DNA of 16,810 nt from an uncultured bacterium (GTDB lineage Bacteria; Hydrogenedentota; Hydrogenedentia; Hydrogenedentales; CAITNO01). The notes under the pieces were generated by a model. The model had not been told where the DNA came from. It ran no database searches and saw nothing but the letters and a program-made list of their open reading frames with translations. Every line of letters begins with the position of its first letter. The first letter of the stretch is position 1. Where the stretch lies: assembly GCA_937923585.1 (NCBI GenBank), contig CALDSM010000399.1, positions 1 through 16,810 on the forward strand. The letters are read 5' to 3'. Shown in pieces: positions 9,138 through 15,625 of the stretch. The position numbers and the translations under genes are program-made.

Positions 9138-10031
9138 TTACTTCCGCCCCGAAGCTGCCTGGATCGTGTTCTTCATGAGCATGGCAATGGTCATGGGACC
9201 CACCCCGCCGGGCACCGGCGTGATGGCCCTGGCCTTCTTCGCCACGCCCTTGAATTCCACATCGCCCACGAGCCGGTAGCCGCTTTTCTTCGTGGCGTCT
9301 TCGATGCGGTTCACGCCCACGTCAATCACCACCGCGCCCGGCCGCACCATGCGCGCCTTCACAAACTCCGGCACGCCGATGGCCGCAATGAGGATGTCGG
9401 CCGTGCGCGTGATCGCCGCCAGGTTCTTCGTGCGCGAGTGGCACACCGTCACCGTCGCGTCGGCGCCGCGCGCCTTCTGCATCAGCATGGCCGCCACGGG
9501 CTTGCCCACGATGTTGGACCGGCCCACGATGACCACATGTTTGCCCTTGGGATCGCATCCGGCGCGCAGCAGCAGTTCCTGGCAGCCCGACGGCGTGCAG
9601 GGTTTCAGGCAGTCCTCGCCGTTGAGCAGCCGCCCCACGTTCATCGGATGGAACCCGTCCACGTCCTTGTCCGGGTCAATCGCGTTGAGGACGCGCTGCT
9701 CGTTGATGTGCTTGGGCAGCGGCATCTGCACGAGAATGCCGTGTACGCGCGGGTCCGCGTTGAGTTTCGCGATGAGCGCAAGCAGTTTCTTTTCCGTCGT
9801 CTCGGCGGGCAGGTCGTGGCTGAAGGACTTAATGCCCAGTTCCACGCAGGTTCTGCGCTTGGCGCCCACATACACCTGGCTCGCCGGATTCTCCCCGACC
9901 AGCACCACCGCAAGACCCGGTTGCACGCCCTTCTTGCGCAGTTCCTCCGCGGAGACTTTCAGTTCCGCCAGGATCTCGGCGGAAACCTTCTTGCCGTCAA
10001 TAATCTTGGCGCCGGTCTTGCGTGCTGCCAT
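9138..10031 (-). CDS. folD: Bifunctional methylenetetrahydrofolate dehydrogenase/cyclohydrolase FolD
   Basis: The 297-residue product is a full-length FolD. It interconverts 5,10-methylene-THF, 5,10-methenyl-THF and 10-formyl-THF in the cytoplasm with NADP. Visible signatures are VGENPASQVYVGAKRRTC (45-62), with the catalytic Lys at 58 in the YVxxK motif; ILVQMPLPKHI with the family QLPLP as QMPLP; DKDVDGFHPMNVGRL; the nucleotide-binding VIVGRSNIVGKP; DVGVNR; and the C-terminal PVPGGVGPMTIAMLM. The ATG at 10031 follows GGAAGGAG at seven bases. It stands as its own transcript: a TATAAT promoter lies about 65 bases upstream and a REP pair follows the stop. No other folate gene is adjacent. Confidence 0.98.
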   Translation of the reverse strand: MAARKTGAKIIDGKKVSAEILAELKVSAEELRKKGVQPGLAVVLVGENPASQVYVGAKRRTCVELGIKSFSHDLPAETTEKKLLALIAKLNADPRVHGILVQMPLPKHINEQRVLNAIDPDKDVDGFHPMNVGRLLNGEDCLKPCTPSGCQELLLRAGCDPKGKHVVIVGRSNIVGKPVAAMLMQKARGADATVTVCHSRTKNLAAITRTADILIAAIGVPEFVKARMVRPGAVVIDVGVNRIEDATKKSGYRLVGDVEFKGVAKKARAITPVPGGVGPMTIAMLMKNTIQAASGRK

Positions 10032-10092
10032 GGGGTGTCTCCTTCCCTGAGAGGCGCGTTGCGCCGGGTGTGGTTGCCTGCGGGCGGGTCAG

Positions 10093-10122
10093 ATTATAGC
10101 CGCTTCCGGGCAAAACGCGCAA
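10093..10122 (-). promoter_or_regulatory. Promoter of folD
   Basis: A perfect -10 TATAAT (10093-10098 on the minus strand) has a weak -35 TTGCGC (10117-10122) 18 bases upstream. It lies between the terminator at 10129-10160 and the folD ATG at 10031, giving a leader of about 55 bases. Confidence 0.6.
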
Positions 10123-10128
10123 TGAAAA

Positions 10129-10160
10129 GCGCGGGGGCGCCGGAAAAGGCGCCCCCGCGC
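10129..10160 (-). terminator. Intrinsic terminator of the zinc-ribbon gene
   Basis: A perfect 13-bp GC stem (10129-10141 with 10148-10160) with a 6-base loop is followed on the minus strand by CTTTTCATT. It lies 30-60 bases after the stop of the small zinc-ribbon gene and just ahead of the folD promoter, so it insulates the two. Confidence 0.8.
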
Positions 10161-10189
10161 GGGCTTGATGTTTCTCAACGGCGGCGCTG

Positions 10190-10387
10190 TCAGTAGGCCG
10201 ACACGTTTTCGCCGCACACGTCGCAGACGCAGTTCTTGGACAGGCTCATCAGGAACCAGAACGGCGCCCAGATGCCCAGGGTGAACAGGGTCGTGCGCAG
10301 GTGCGCGCGGTGATCAATCGGCACTTGATGGTAGCTGACCTGGGCGTTGCACTTGGAGCAATAGCCCTTTTCCTGTGATTTCTCCAC
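10190..10387 (-). CDS. Small zinc-ribbon membrane protein
   Basis: The 65-residue protein has CSKC at 10-13 and CDVC at 55-58, which could bind one zinc as a split zinc ribbon. Between them is a hydrophobic segment (about 33-49, TTLFTLGIWAPFWFLMS) that is either one transmembrane helix or a hairpin. The start is GTG at 10387, preceded at seven bases by AAAGGAAAG, and no other start is available before the first CxxC. It ends just before a strong terminator. Similar short CxxC-TM-CxxC proteins occur widely without known function; I do not recognise a named family. Confidence 0.6.
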   Translation of the reverse strand: MEKSQEKGYCSKCNAQVSYHQVPIDHRAHLRTTLFTLGIWAPFWFLMSLSKNCVCDVCGENVSAY

Positions 10388-10483
10388 GGGACTTTCCTTT
10401 CTGTTGGAGGATGGGCGCGAACAGGACTCCGCCGTTACACGTGGCGGGGCCTGTCGCGGAAGAGGTGGACAGAAAGGAAAGGA

Positions 10484-10852
10484 TCAAATGAGCAGATGGC
10501 TCTTGAGTAGCAGCAGTTCACGGGAGGAACAGGCGAGATGCAGTGCGGCGCATGGAACCGAGATTGCGCCGCACGCGGCTTCCGAGCGTGCCGCGACAGC
10601 GCCCGGCAGGGCACCCGGGGTGTCCGGACGGCACTTTGTCGGATGGCCCGCATTCCCCTGATGGGGCATGCTGGTCACGGCCCGGTCCGCCAGCGCCGTG
10701 GAGAACACCGTTGCGGGATCGGTCTTGTCCGCAACCGGACAGCCATGGCACGCCGCCTGCGATATGAAGAGGCCCGCGATCAGGACCGCGGCCACCGTCC
10801 GCAGCATCCGCCCATGCACGGGACAGACGCCATATGGCACGATTAATGTCAT
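10484..10852 (-). CDS. Putative Cys-rich lipoprotein (doubtful)
   Basis: This frame encodes a lipoprotein-type signal: MLRTVAAVLIAGLFISQAAC, with a lipobox-like QAAC. The Met of that signal is at 10807, but no SD precedes it. A second in-frame ATG at 10852 lies six bases after a perfect TATAAT, so a leaderless mRNA would begin at it and yield 122 residues. Counting from 10852, Cys appears at 10, 35, 38, 74, 94, 101 and 108. The mature part has no recognised domain and its C-terminus (SSRELLLLKSHLLI) is not typical of a folded domain. The promoter and the signal support a gene; the poor mature sequence argues against. If real, the next gene downstream is the zinc-ribbon protein, 96 bases away. 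Confidence 0.42.
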   Translation of the reverse strand: MTLIVPYGVCPVHGRMLRTVAAVLIAGLFISQAACHGCPVADKTDPATVFSTALADRAVTSMPHQGNAGHPTKCRPDTPGALPGAVAARSEAACGAISVPCAALHLACSSRELLLLKSHLLI

Positions 10853-11620
10853 GCAACAATTATACACAATTGCCGTCTGCGTCGGCAAGGGCACAGCCGG
10901 CCAGTGCGTGTCCCTATTGACAATAGAGGACACGCGATCGGTATCCCGTATCCTTTCAAGGAAGCTTCGTTCTTGTATTTTCATCCGTGCATTACGCCGA
11001 AGCCCGCTTCGGGGCGCGGCCTTCCCGCATATGGGAAGTTTTGTCGCCCATCAGACGGCCCCATTCATCGGGCATCAATGGACGGCTTTCAGCCGAGTAA
11101 CGGATGAGCGCCGGCCGTCGGATATTGCCGCGATGCTGCTCCTGCTTGGGAACGCCTCCAGTTCAACGTATTCGCCCCCATTTTCCGCGGGAACCTTCCG
11201 TGAAGGCACTCTGACGTTCAAGGCAAGATGAGGTGTTCGTTTTAGGGAAGTCTCCGTTGCCTGCCGTGAATTTGCTGACCCGGGGGGGCAAGAGTGTTTC
11301 GCCTTCTTTGCCAAAGGGCAGTCTCCCGCCCTTTGCCTTGGCGAGCTGCAAAAGATCGCGTTCTGAACCGGTCTGGACGCGGATGGATTTCCTGTCCGCA
11401 AACTGACCTTCAAGACACACCGTGTCTCCCGTCTGTCTTGTCAGACCGCCGTACAACTGAAGACCGCAGCGCAAGGAACAGAAACGCCGGACTCCGGGCA
11501 ACAGGCACCTGCTTCCGGAACAGGCTGGCGTTGGCATATTTGTGTCATATTCCAGCGCCGCACGGAAACAGAGCGCCTGTTCCCTCGGCGACCCGGGAAC
11601 GGCGCATCCCTTTGTCCGAC
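10853..11620. other. Gene-poor region with no convincing gene
   Basis: Nearly 770 bases have open frames on both strands but none with SD, codon-like composition or recognised domain. Small perfect hairpins occur: CCGAAG/CTTCGG (10997-11012), CTTCCC/GGGAAG (11021-11038), CAAAGGGC/GCCCTTTG (11312-11335) and GTTCCC/GGGAAC (11579-11600). The last lies about 20-40 bases beyond the stop of the isomerase-like gene and may act as its weak terminator. The minus strand carries two loosely similar stretches (starting near CTTGAAGGTCAG and CTTGAACGTCAG, about 190 bases apart), possibly a decayed repeat. Confidence 0.45.
10859..10888 (-). promoter_or_regulatory. Promoter six bases upstream of an ATG (possible leaderless start)
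   Basis: On the minus strand TATAAT (10859-10864) has TTGCCG (10883-10888) 18 bases upstream, 4 of 6 to the -35 consensus. The predicted transcription start falls at or next to the ATG at 10852. Confidence 0.5.
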
Positions 11621-13054
11621 TCAGCCTTCTTCGACGATCTTCAGGTCCATGAGGTTGGCCAGGTGCCGCATGCTCTCCATGTGGTCGCCGTAGACGACCA
11701 CGCGGTGCAGCAGCGTCATGGCGTCCTCGGTTTCGAGGGAGTTGGCCCAGTTGGCCGCCATTTTGGCCGCATCGCGGACCTCAGTGACGATCTGGGTGCG
11801 GCAGCCGTGCACGGACTTCTCGGGCACCTCGATGATCGTGCCCGTCGAGATCAGGAGCGTGTCCAGGTCAACAAACTTGGAGCGGGTGATGACCTCGCCG
11901 ACGCGGTACTGCACCTCGGGCACGCAGCCGCTGCCGCCGACCTCGGAATGGCCGCGCAGCAGGTAGGGTGCCTCCTCTCCTTCCGGGCCGTCCATCTTGA
12001 GCGGCGCGGTGCAGTGGGCCGTCCACAGGGCGTTGCGCGAGGTGTCAAAGGTGGCGTTGCCCTGGAAACCGGGCCGGTCGAAGGCGTACTGGTAGAGGAG
12101 CATGGTCAGGGTTGAATCCATGTCGCCCTCGCAGGCGGCCGGTATGCCGCGGTCGCGCAGGCGCGCAAAGCCCAGGCACGGGAACCCGCGCGGTAGCCAG
12201 CCCATGCAGGTGCCGATGGCCAGGGCGTCGGCTTTCTCCTGCTCGACAAGGTTGATCAGTGCGATGCTGACGCGGGCGGCCTTCTCGATGTCCTCCCCCG
12301 TCGGTTCGAGGATTTCCTTGGCGCCCTTGGTCCATGCATCAATCTCGGCGCGCACGGCGGTTTCATCCGCGGCGGTAATCAGTTCGTCAAAGGTCTTCTC
12401 GTCCAAAGCGACCACGTCGGCGCCCAGCCGTTTCTTGACCTCCTCCGGGGTGCGCGCGGGCTGTGTGCCCTGCGCCGGGGGGAGCAGCAGAATCCGGCTC
12501 TGTTTCATCATGGGTATCACGCGCAGCAGGCGCACGGCGCGCTCGAGTTCACCGAGGTCGCTGCTGGCGAACAGCGAGACGCGGTGCCCCGCGCGGCGCC
12601 AGCGCGGCACGTACATCCAGTCGTGGCCGCTGGCCGGGAGCACGAACACGGCCATCGGCCGTCCCTCTTTGAGCACCGGTTCCGCAATGACCTTCAACGA
12701 GAAGCACTGCACGTTGATGGCCAGCACCGGCGCGTCCGGGCCCACACCGTTCAACAGTGCCTGGACCTCCTCCACCGTGCGCGCCTCTCCCATGACCAAC
12801 TCCACGTTCCCCAGTTTCTGCTCGACTTCGGCGAGTTTGTCCTTCATGGCCGCGATCTGGCCGGCGTCGGAGCCCCAGGTGCGGTCGTCGGGCTGGGGAT
12901 CGCCGGTGATCATGACGAGGATGCGCGCCTTGCCCCGGGACCGCGCGGGCGGCATGTTCGCCGCCATCGCATAGGAACCCGCCGCACTCGCCAGCAGCAG
13001 TCCGCCCGCCGCGCTCATCCCAAAGAATTCCCTTCGCGTGCAGTGATCACACAT
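11621..13054 (-). CDS. Tat-exported L-fucose/L-arabinose isomerase-like protein
   Basis: The 477-residue protein begins with a twin-arginine signal: TRREFFGMS (6-14) and a hydrophobic stretch ending near AMAA (29-32). It is a FucI/AraA-fold protein. The N-terminal half has a Rossmann-like pattern (KARILVMITGDP, PVLAINVQ, PMAVFVLP); the C-terminal half has ALAIGTCMGWLPRGFPCLGFARLRD (278-302), ACEGDMDSTLTML (307-319) with the ExD pair of the sugar-isomerase metal site, HCTAPL (347-352), GHSEVGGSG (368-376) and a terminal VVYGDH. Such enzymes interconvert aldoses and ketoses using Mn. Export of this fold is unusual for a catabolic isomerase, so it may act on free sugars or glycan ends outside the membrane, or be non-catalytic. 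AAGGAG lies nine bases before ATG 13054. The upstream neighbour, 140 bases away on the same strand, is also Tat-exported. Confidence 0.85.
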   Translation of the reverse strand: MCDHCTRREFFGMSAAGGLLLASAAGSYAMAANMPPARSRGKARILVMITGDPQPDDRTWGSDAGQIAAMKDKLAEVEQKLGNVELVMGEARTVEEVQALLNGVGPDAPVLAINVQCFSLKVIAEPVLKEGRPMAVFVLPASGHDWMYVPRWRRAGHRVSLFASSDLGELERAVRLLRVIPMMKQSRILLLPPAQGTQPARTPEEVKKRLGADVVALDEKTFDELITAADETAVRAEIDAWTKGAKEILEPTGEDIEKAARVSIALINLVEQEKADALAIGTCMGWLPRGFPCLGFARLRDRGIPAACEGDMDSTLTMLLYQYAFDRPGFQGNATFDTSRNALWTAHCTAPLKMDGPEGEEAPYLLRGHSEVGGSGCVPEVQYRVGEVITRSKFVDLDTLLISTGTIIEVPEKSVHGCRTQIVTEVRDAAKMAANWANSLETEDAMTLLHRVVVYGDHMESMRHLANLMDLKIVEEG

Positions 13055-13102
13055 AGCCCGATGCTCCTTTGCCAGACATGGCCGTGGCATTATGTCTGCA
13101 CG

Positions 13103-13131
13103 CCCCGGAACTGCACTGTGCCCTTCCGGGG
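13103..13131. other. 8-bp hairpin between the two Tat-protein genes
   Basis: CCCCGGAA (13103-13110) pairs with TTCCGGGG (13124-13131) around a 13-base loop. It stands in the gap between the Gfo/Idh/MocA stop and the isomerase-like start. No T-run follows on the minus strand, so it looks like an intercistronic stabiliser or attenuator rather than a terminator. Confidence 0.4.
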
Positions 13132-13194
13132 TGGCAGTTGACCGAAAAAACTCCGTATGGCAGTGTCTTCAGGAAAGGGAACCGGCCCGAGAGG

Positions 13195-14469
13195 TCACGC
13201 CATTTCGCGTTTCTCCGCGTCGAAGGTGACCCGGCGGCCCGAGCGGTACGCCTTGTCGCCGAGCAGCACCGCGATTCCCTGCTTGTAGCCGTAGTCCATG
13301 TTCGCGTTGGTCTCGCCGCCGTTGCGGATGCAGCCGAACCAGTTTTCCATGTGCGCCTGGCCGGGATAGGGCGGGTCCTCTTCGAGCAGCTTCGTCGGCG
13401 GGATGCGGTCGTCCACGCCCTCGCTCGAATACACCGGATTGCCGGGGTCATGGCCGAATCCGCAGCGCAGCAGGCCCTTCTCGAACATAAAGGTGGTGCT
13501 CTCGCTGTGCAGCGTGCTGCCGAAATGGCTGTTGAACTGGGTGAAGAATCCGTCGTATTCCAGCACCACGACGGTCTGGTCCGGCGCGTCGCATTTCAGA
13601 TCGTTGTTGAACGCGTATTTCGCGCCGAAGGCCGTGGCCGCCTTGGGCAGGCCGCAGCCCGTGACGAAATGGACGGTGTTCGAGAAGTGGCTCATCCAGC
13701 CGCCGATGGTTCCGCTGGTGATGTCCAGATAGCCCATCCATTTCGCGTGCAGGTTTGCGTCGAAAGGCCGGTCCGCACGGTTGTACAGCCACGCCTTCCA
13801 GTCCGTCTCCGCCTCCGTCTGCGGTCCCTTGTAGTTTACCCAGTAGGGCATGGTGAGGGATTCGGTCGACTCGATGCGGAACAGTCTGCCCAGTTTGCCC
13901 TCCCTGATAAAGTCACGGATGGCGGTGGCGCCGGGACTGCTGCACCCCTGCGAACCCATCTGGACGACACGCTTCGACGCCTTCACCGCCTCGCAGCAGC
14001 GGAGCAGATCGGGCAGGTCCGTGGCGTTCGGCGCAATGGGCTTTTCCACATAGACGTGCTTGCCCGCCTGCACCGCGTCAACCGTCTCCCCGCAGTGCTG
14101 ATGGTCCGGCGTGGCGATGATTACCGCGTCAATGTCCGGGTTTTCGAGCAGCTTCCGGTAGTCCGCGAAAGGCTTTGGCTCGATGCCGTAGAGTTCCTTC
14201 GCCTCCGCCGGATAGGTGTCGCGGCGCAACTTCCAAATGTCGCACATGGCCACCAGCGCCGTGTTCGCGTTGGCGGGCTTGACCATGTTCTGAAGAATCC
14301 ACCGGCCGCGGCCGCCGCAGCCGATTAGGCCGATGTTGATCCGGTCGTTCGCGCCGATGACGCGCGCCGCGCTTGCCGCCGTCATCCGTGAGAAGGTCAG
14401 GCCCGCCGCCGCGCCGGCCGCCAGCGCGCCCTGCATGAATTGACGCCTGCTTGTGGTGCTCTTGCTCAT
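13195..14469 (-). CDS. Tat-exported Gfo/Idh/MocA family oxidoreductase
   Basis: The 424-residue protein starts with a textbook Tat signal: SRRQFMQG (7-14) followed by an Ala/Gly-rich hydrophobic stretch and a likely cleavage after ASA near residue 34. The Rossmann domain shows INIGLIGCGGRGRW (44-57), VAMCDIW (73-79), DIDAVIIATPDHQH (112-125) and the family EKP (VYVEKPIAPN, 140-149). The C-terminal domain has GGWMSHFSNTVHFVTG, HFGSTLHSES and ends in a typical conserved pattern, ENWFGCIRNGGETNANMDYG then AVLLGDKAYR. Family members oxidise or reduce sugars and inositols with NAD(P); Tat-exported members carry a bound cofactor. ATG 14469 follows AAGGAG at seven bases. It sits 61 bases below the dinD stop and 140 bases above the exported isomerase-like gene, with which it may share a substrate. 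Confidence 0.95.
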   Translation of the reverse strand: MSKSTTSRRQFMQGALAAGAAAGLTFSRMTAASAARVIGANDRINIGLIGCGGRGRWILQNMVKPANANTALVAMCDIWKLRRDTYPAEAKELYGIEPKPFADYRKLLENPDIDAVIIATPDHQHCGETVDAVQAGKHVYVEKPIAPNATDLPDLLRCCEAVKASKRVVQMGSQGCSSPGATAIRDFIREGKLGRLFRIESTESLTMPYWVNYKGPQTEAETDWKAWLYNRADRPFDANLHAKWMGYLDITSGTIGGWMSHFSNTVHFVTGCGLPKAATAFGAKYAFNNDLKCDAPDQTVVVLEYDGFFTQFNSHFGSTLHSESTTFMFEKGLLRCGFGHDPGNPVYSSEGVDDRIPPTKLLEEDPPYPGQAHMENWFGCIRNGGETNANMDYGYKQGIAVLLGDKAYRSGRRVTFDAEKREMA

Positions 14470-14530
14470 GTCCACGCTCCTTGTTCTTCGCTGTCCTCCC
14501 AATTGACCCAATGAATGGCCTTTCCAACGC

Positions 14531-15397
14531 TCATTCCGGCCCAATCAATCCCTTTGCATCCTTGTCTTCCAACTCGAGCATCGGCTTTGCGCCCTCCAGG
14601 CGCTTCTTGACTTCTTTGATATGTTCGGCGGGCGGGAGTTCTTCGGGAAGCGTGCCGCCGATCCGCTGGATGGCGGCGCGCACTTCGCGCCCGACCTGCA
14701 TATGGGTGTCTATGGCTCGCTGCTCTCCGCGGATGCCTTCACGCCTGAGTTTGTCGCGGGTCTGGGTCATGCGGAACTGATTGGCGGCAAGCTCGGTGGT
14801 GTCCATTCGGTCCATCAGTTGCTCTTTTTCAGGGATTCGCTTATGCTTCTTGAGCGCCTCCACGCCCAGGCCGTTATACAGTCCTTTGTAGCCAGCGTCA
14901 TGAAAGACGCCGAACATGCGGCTCTGTACGCCCGCATCTTGCGCGGCCCCGGACAGGGCTTTGAACTCTTCGGAGGCCTGTTTCCGCAGTTCGAGCCGCT
15001 CCAGATCCGTGGTGTAGGCCTCAGACAACTCCTGGCGGCGGGTCTGGACGGCGAAGTATTCCTGGGCGCGGGCTATTTCAGGCTTGCGAGGGTCGCCGTT
15101 CTGGGCGATGAGGTAGCAGGCAAAGCGAGAAAGGTGAAAATCAAGGATTTCGCGTTTTCCGCCTTTGCCGTGTTCGATCAATTTGCCGGCGTCGGCAAAA
15201 TGATAGGCAGGGTCGTTGCCCGATTGCTGACAGGAGGTTATGGCGCGCTGGACGGCCTCTTCAAAGCGCCGCCACTGGCTGTAACCGAGCAAGGGCTGCA
15301 GATCCCGGGCGCTCCAGTATTCCGCATTGTGGTCGTTGATCCGTTTGAGTTCCTCGAACGTGCTTTGCCGTGACTCGGGCGTGATGTCGTTGGCCAT
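14531..15397 (-). CDS. dinD: DNA damage-inducible protein D
   Basis: The 288-residue protein follows E. coli DinD along its full length (274 residues there). It has FEELKRINDHNAEYWSARDL (14-33) then LLGYSQWRRF; the DFHLSRFACYLIAQNGDPRKP stretch (86-106); YFAVQTRRQEL (114-124); GYKGLYNGLG (169-178); TTELAANQFRMTQT (200-213); and the C-terminal VGREVR plus GGTLPEELP (248-256). E. coli DinD is an SOS-induced cytoplasmic protein that binds RecA filaments and inhibits strand exchange late in repair. The extra C-terminal ELEDKDAKG tail is acidic and lineage-specific. The start at 15397 is set by AAGGAGG seven bases upstream. A candidate promoter and palindrome precede it. It is the first gene of a same-strand run with the two Tat proteins, although a shared function is not obvious. 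Confidence 0.95.
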   Translation of the reverse strand: MANDITPESRQSTFEELKRINDHNAEYWSARDLQPLLGYSQWRRFEEAVQRAITSCQQSGNDPAYHFADAGKLIEHGKGGKREILDFHLSRFACYLIAQNGDPRKPEIARAQEYFAVQTRRQELSEAYTTDLERLELRKQASEEFKALSGAAQDAGVQSRMFGVFHDAGYKGLYNGLGVEALKKHKRIPEKEQLMDRMDTTELAANQFRMTQTRDKLRREGIRGEQRAIDTHMQVGREVRAAIQRIGGTLPEELPPAEHIKEVKKRLEGAKPMLELEDKDAKGLIGPE

Positions 15398-15423
15398 GGC
15401 TTGCCCTCCTTGCGTGGCTTGTT

Positions 15424-15466
15424 TCCACGTGGAGGTTATCCTACTACCAAAGGTGGAAAAGCACAA
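15424..15466 (-). promoter_or_regulatory. dinD promoter with palindromic candidate operator
   Basis: On the minus strand TTGTGC (15461-15466) and TAGGAT (15438-15443) are separated by 17 bases, a modest -35/-10 match. The 10-bp palindrome TCCACGTGGA (15424-15433) lies on the predicted transcription start. It differs from the classical E. coli and Bacillus LexA boxes, but LexA boxes vary between phyla, so it is a candidate SOS operator. Confidence 0.35.
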
Positions 15467-15594
15467 GTTGGCATGGGCAAAAGACAACGTTTCCCGCTTC
15501 GCTTTCGGGAACCACCCACTTCAGAAGGGGGGGGGTGCGCTATGCCGCTGTCGTTTGGCATACACGTCAATCAGCGCGTGGCGCGACGCATGAT

Positions 15595-15618
15595 TTATGC
15601 CCCGCGCGCGGGGCATAA
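15595..15618. repeat. Perfect 24-bp palindrome ahead of the glycosyltransferase gene
   Basis: TTATGCCCCGCG (15595-15606) is followed at once by its exact complement CGCGGGGCATAA (15607-15618). It ends seven bases before the ATG of the glycosyltransferase. Two more inverted repeats precede it: TTCCCG/CGGGAA (15491-15511) and TATGCC/GGCATA (15541-15562). It could be an operator or a hairpin at the mRNA start. Confidence 0.6.
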
Positions 15619-15625
15619 TGGGCGC

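Noticed and set aside
11163..11537. 124-residue minus-strand frame in the gene-poor region
   Set aside because: Weak SD, no domain and sudden composition changes; kept only as a possible relic.
13069..14328. 419-residue plus-strand frame opposite the Gfo/Idh/MocA gene
   Set aside because: Antisense shadow; the minus strand has the Tat signal, the Rossmann motif and EKP.
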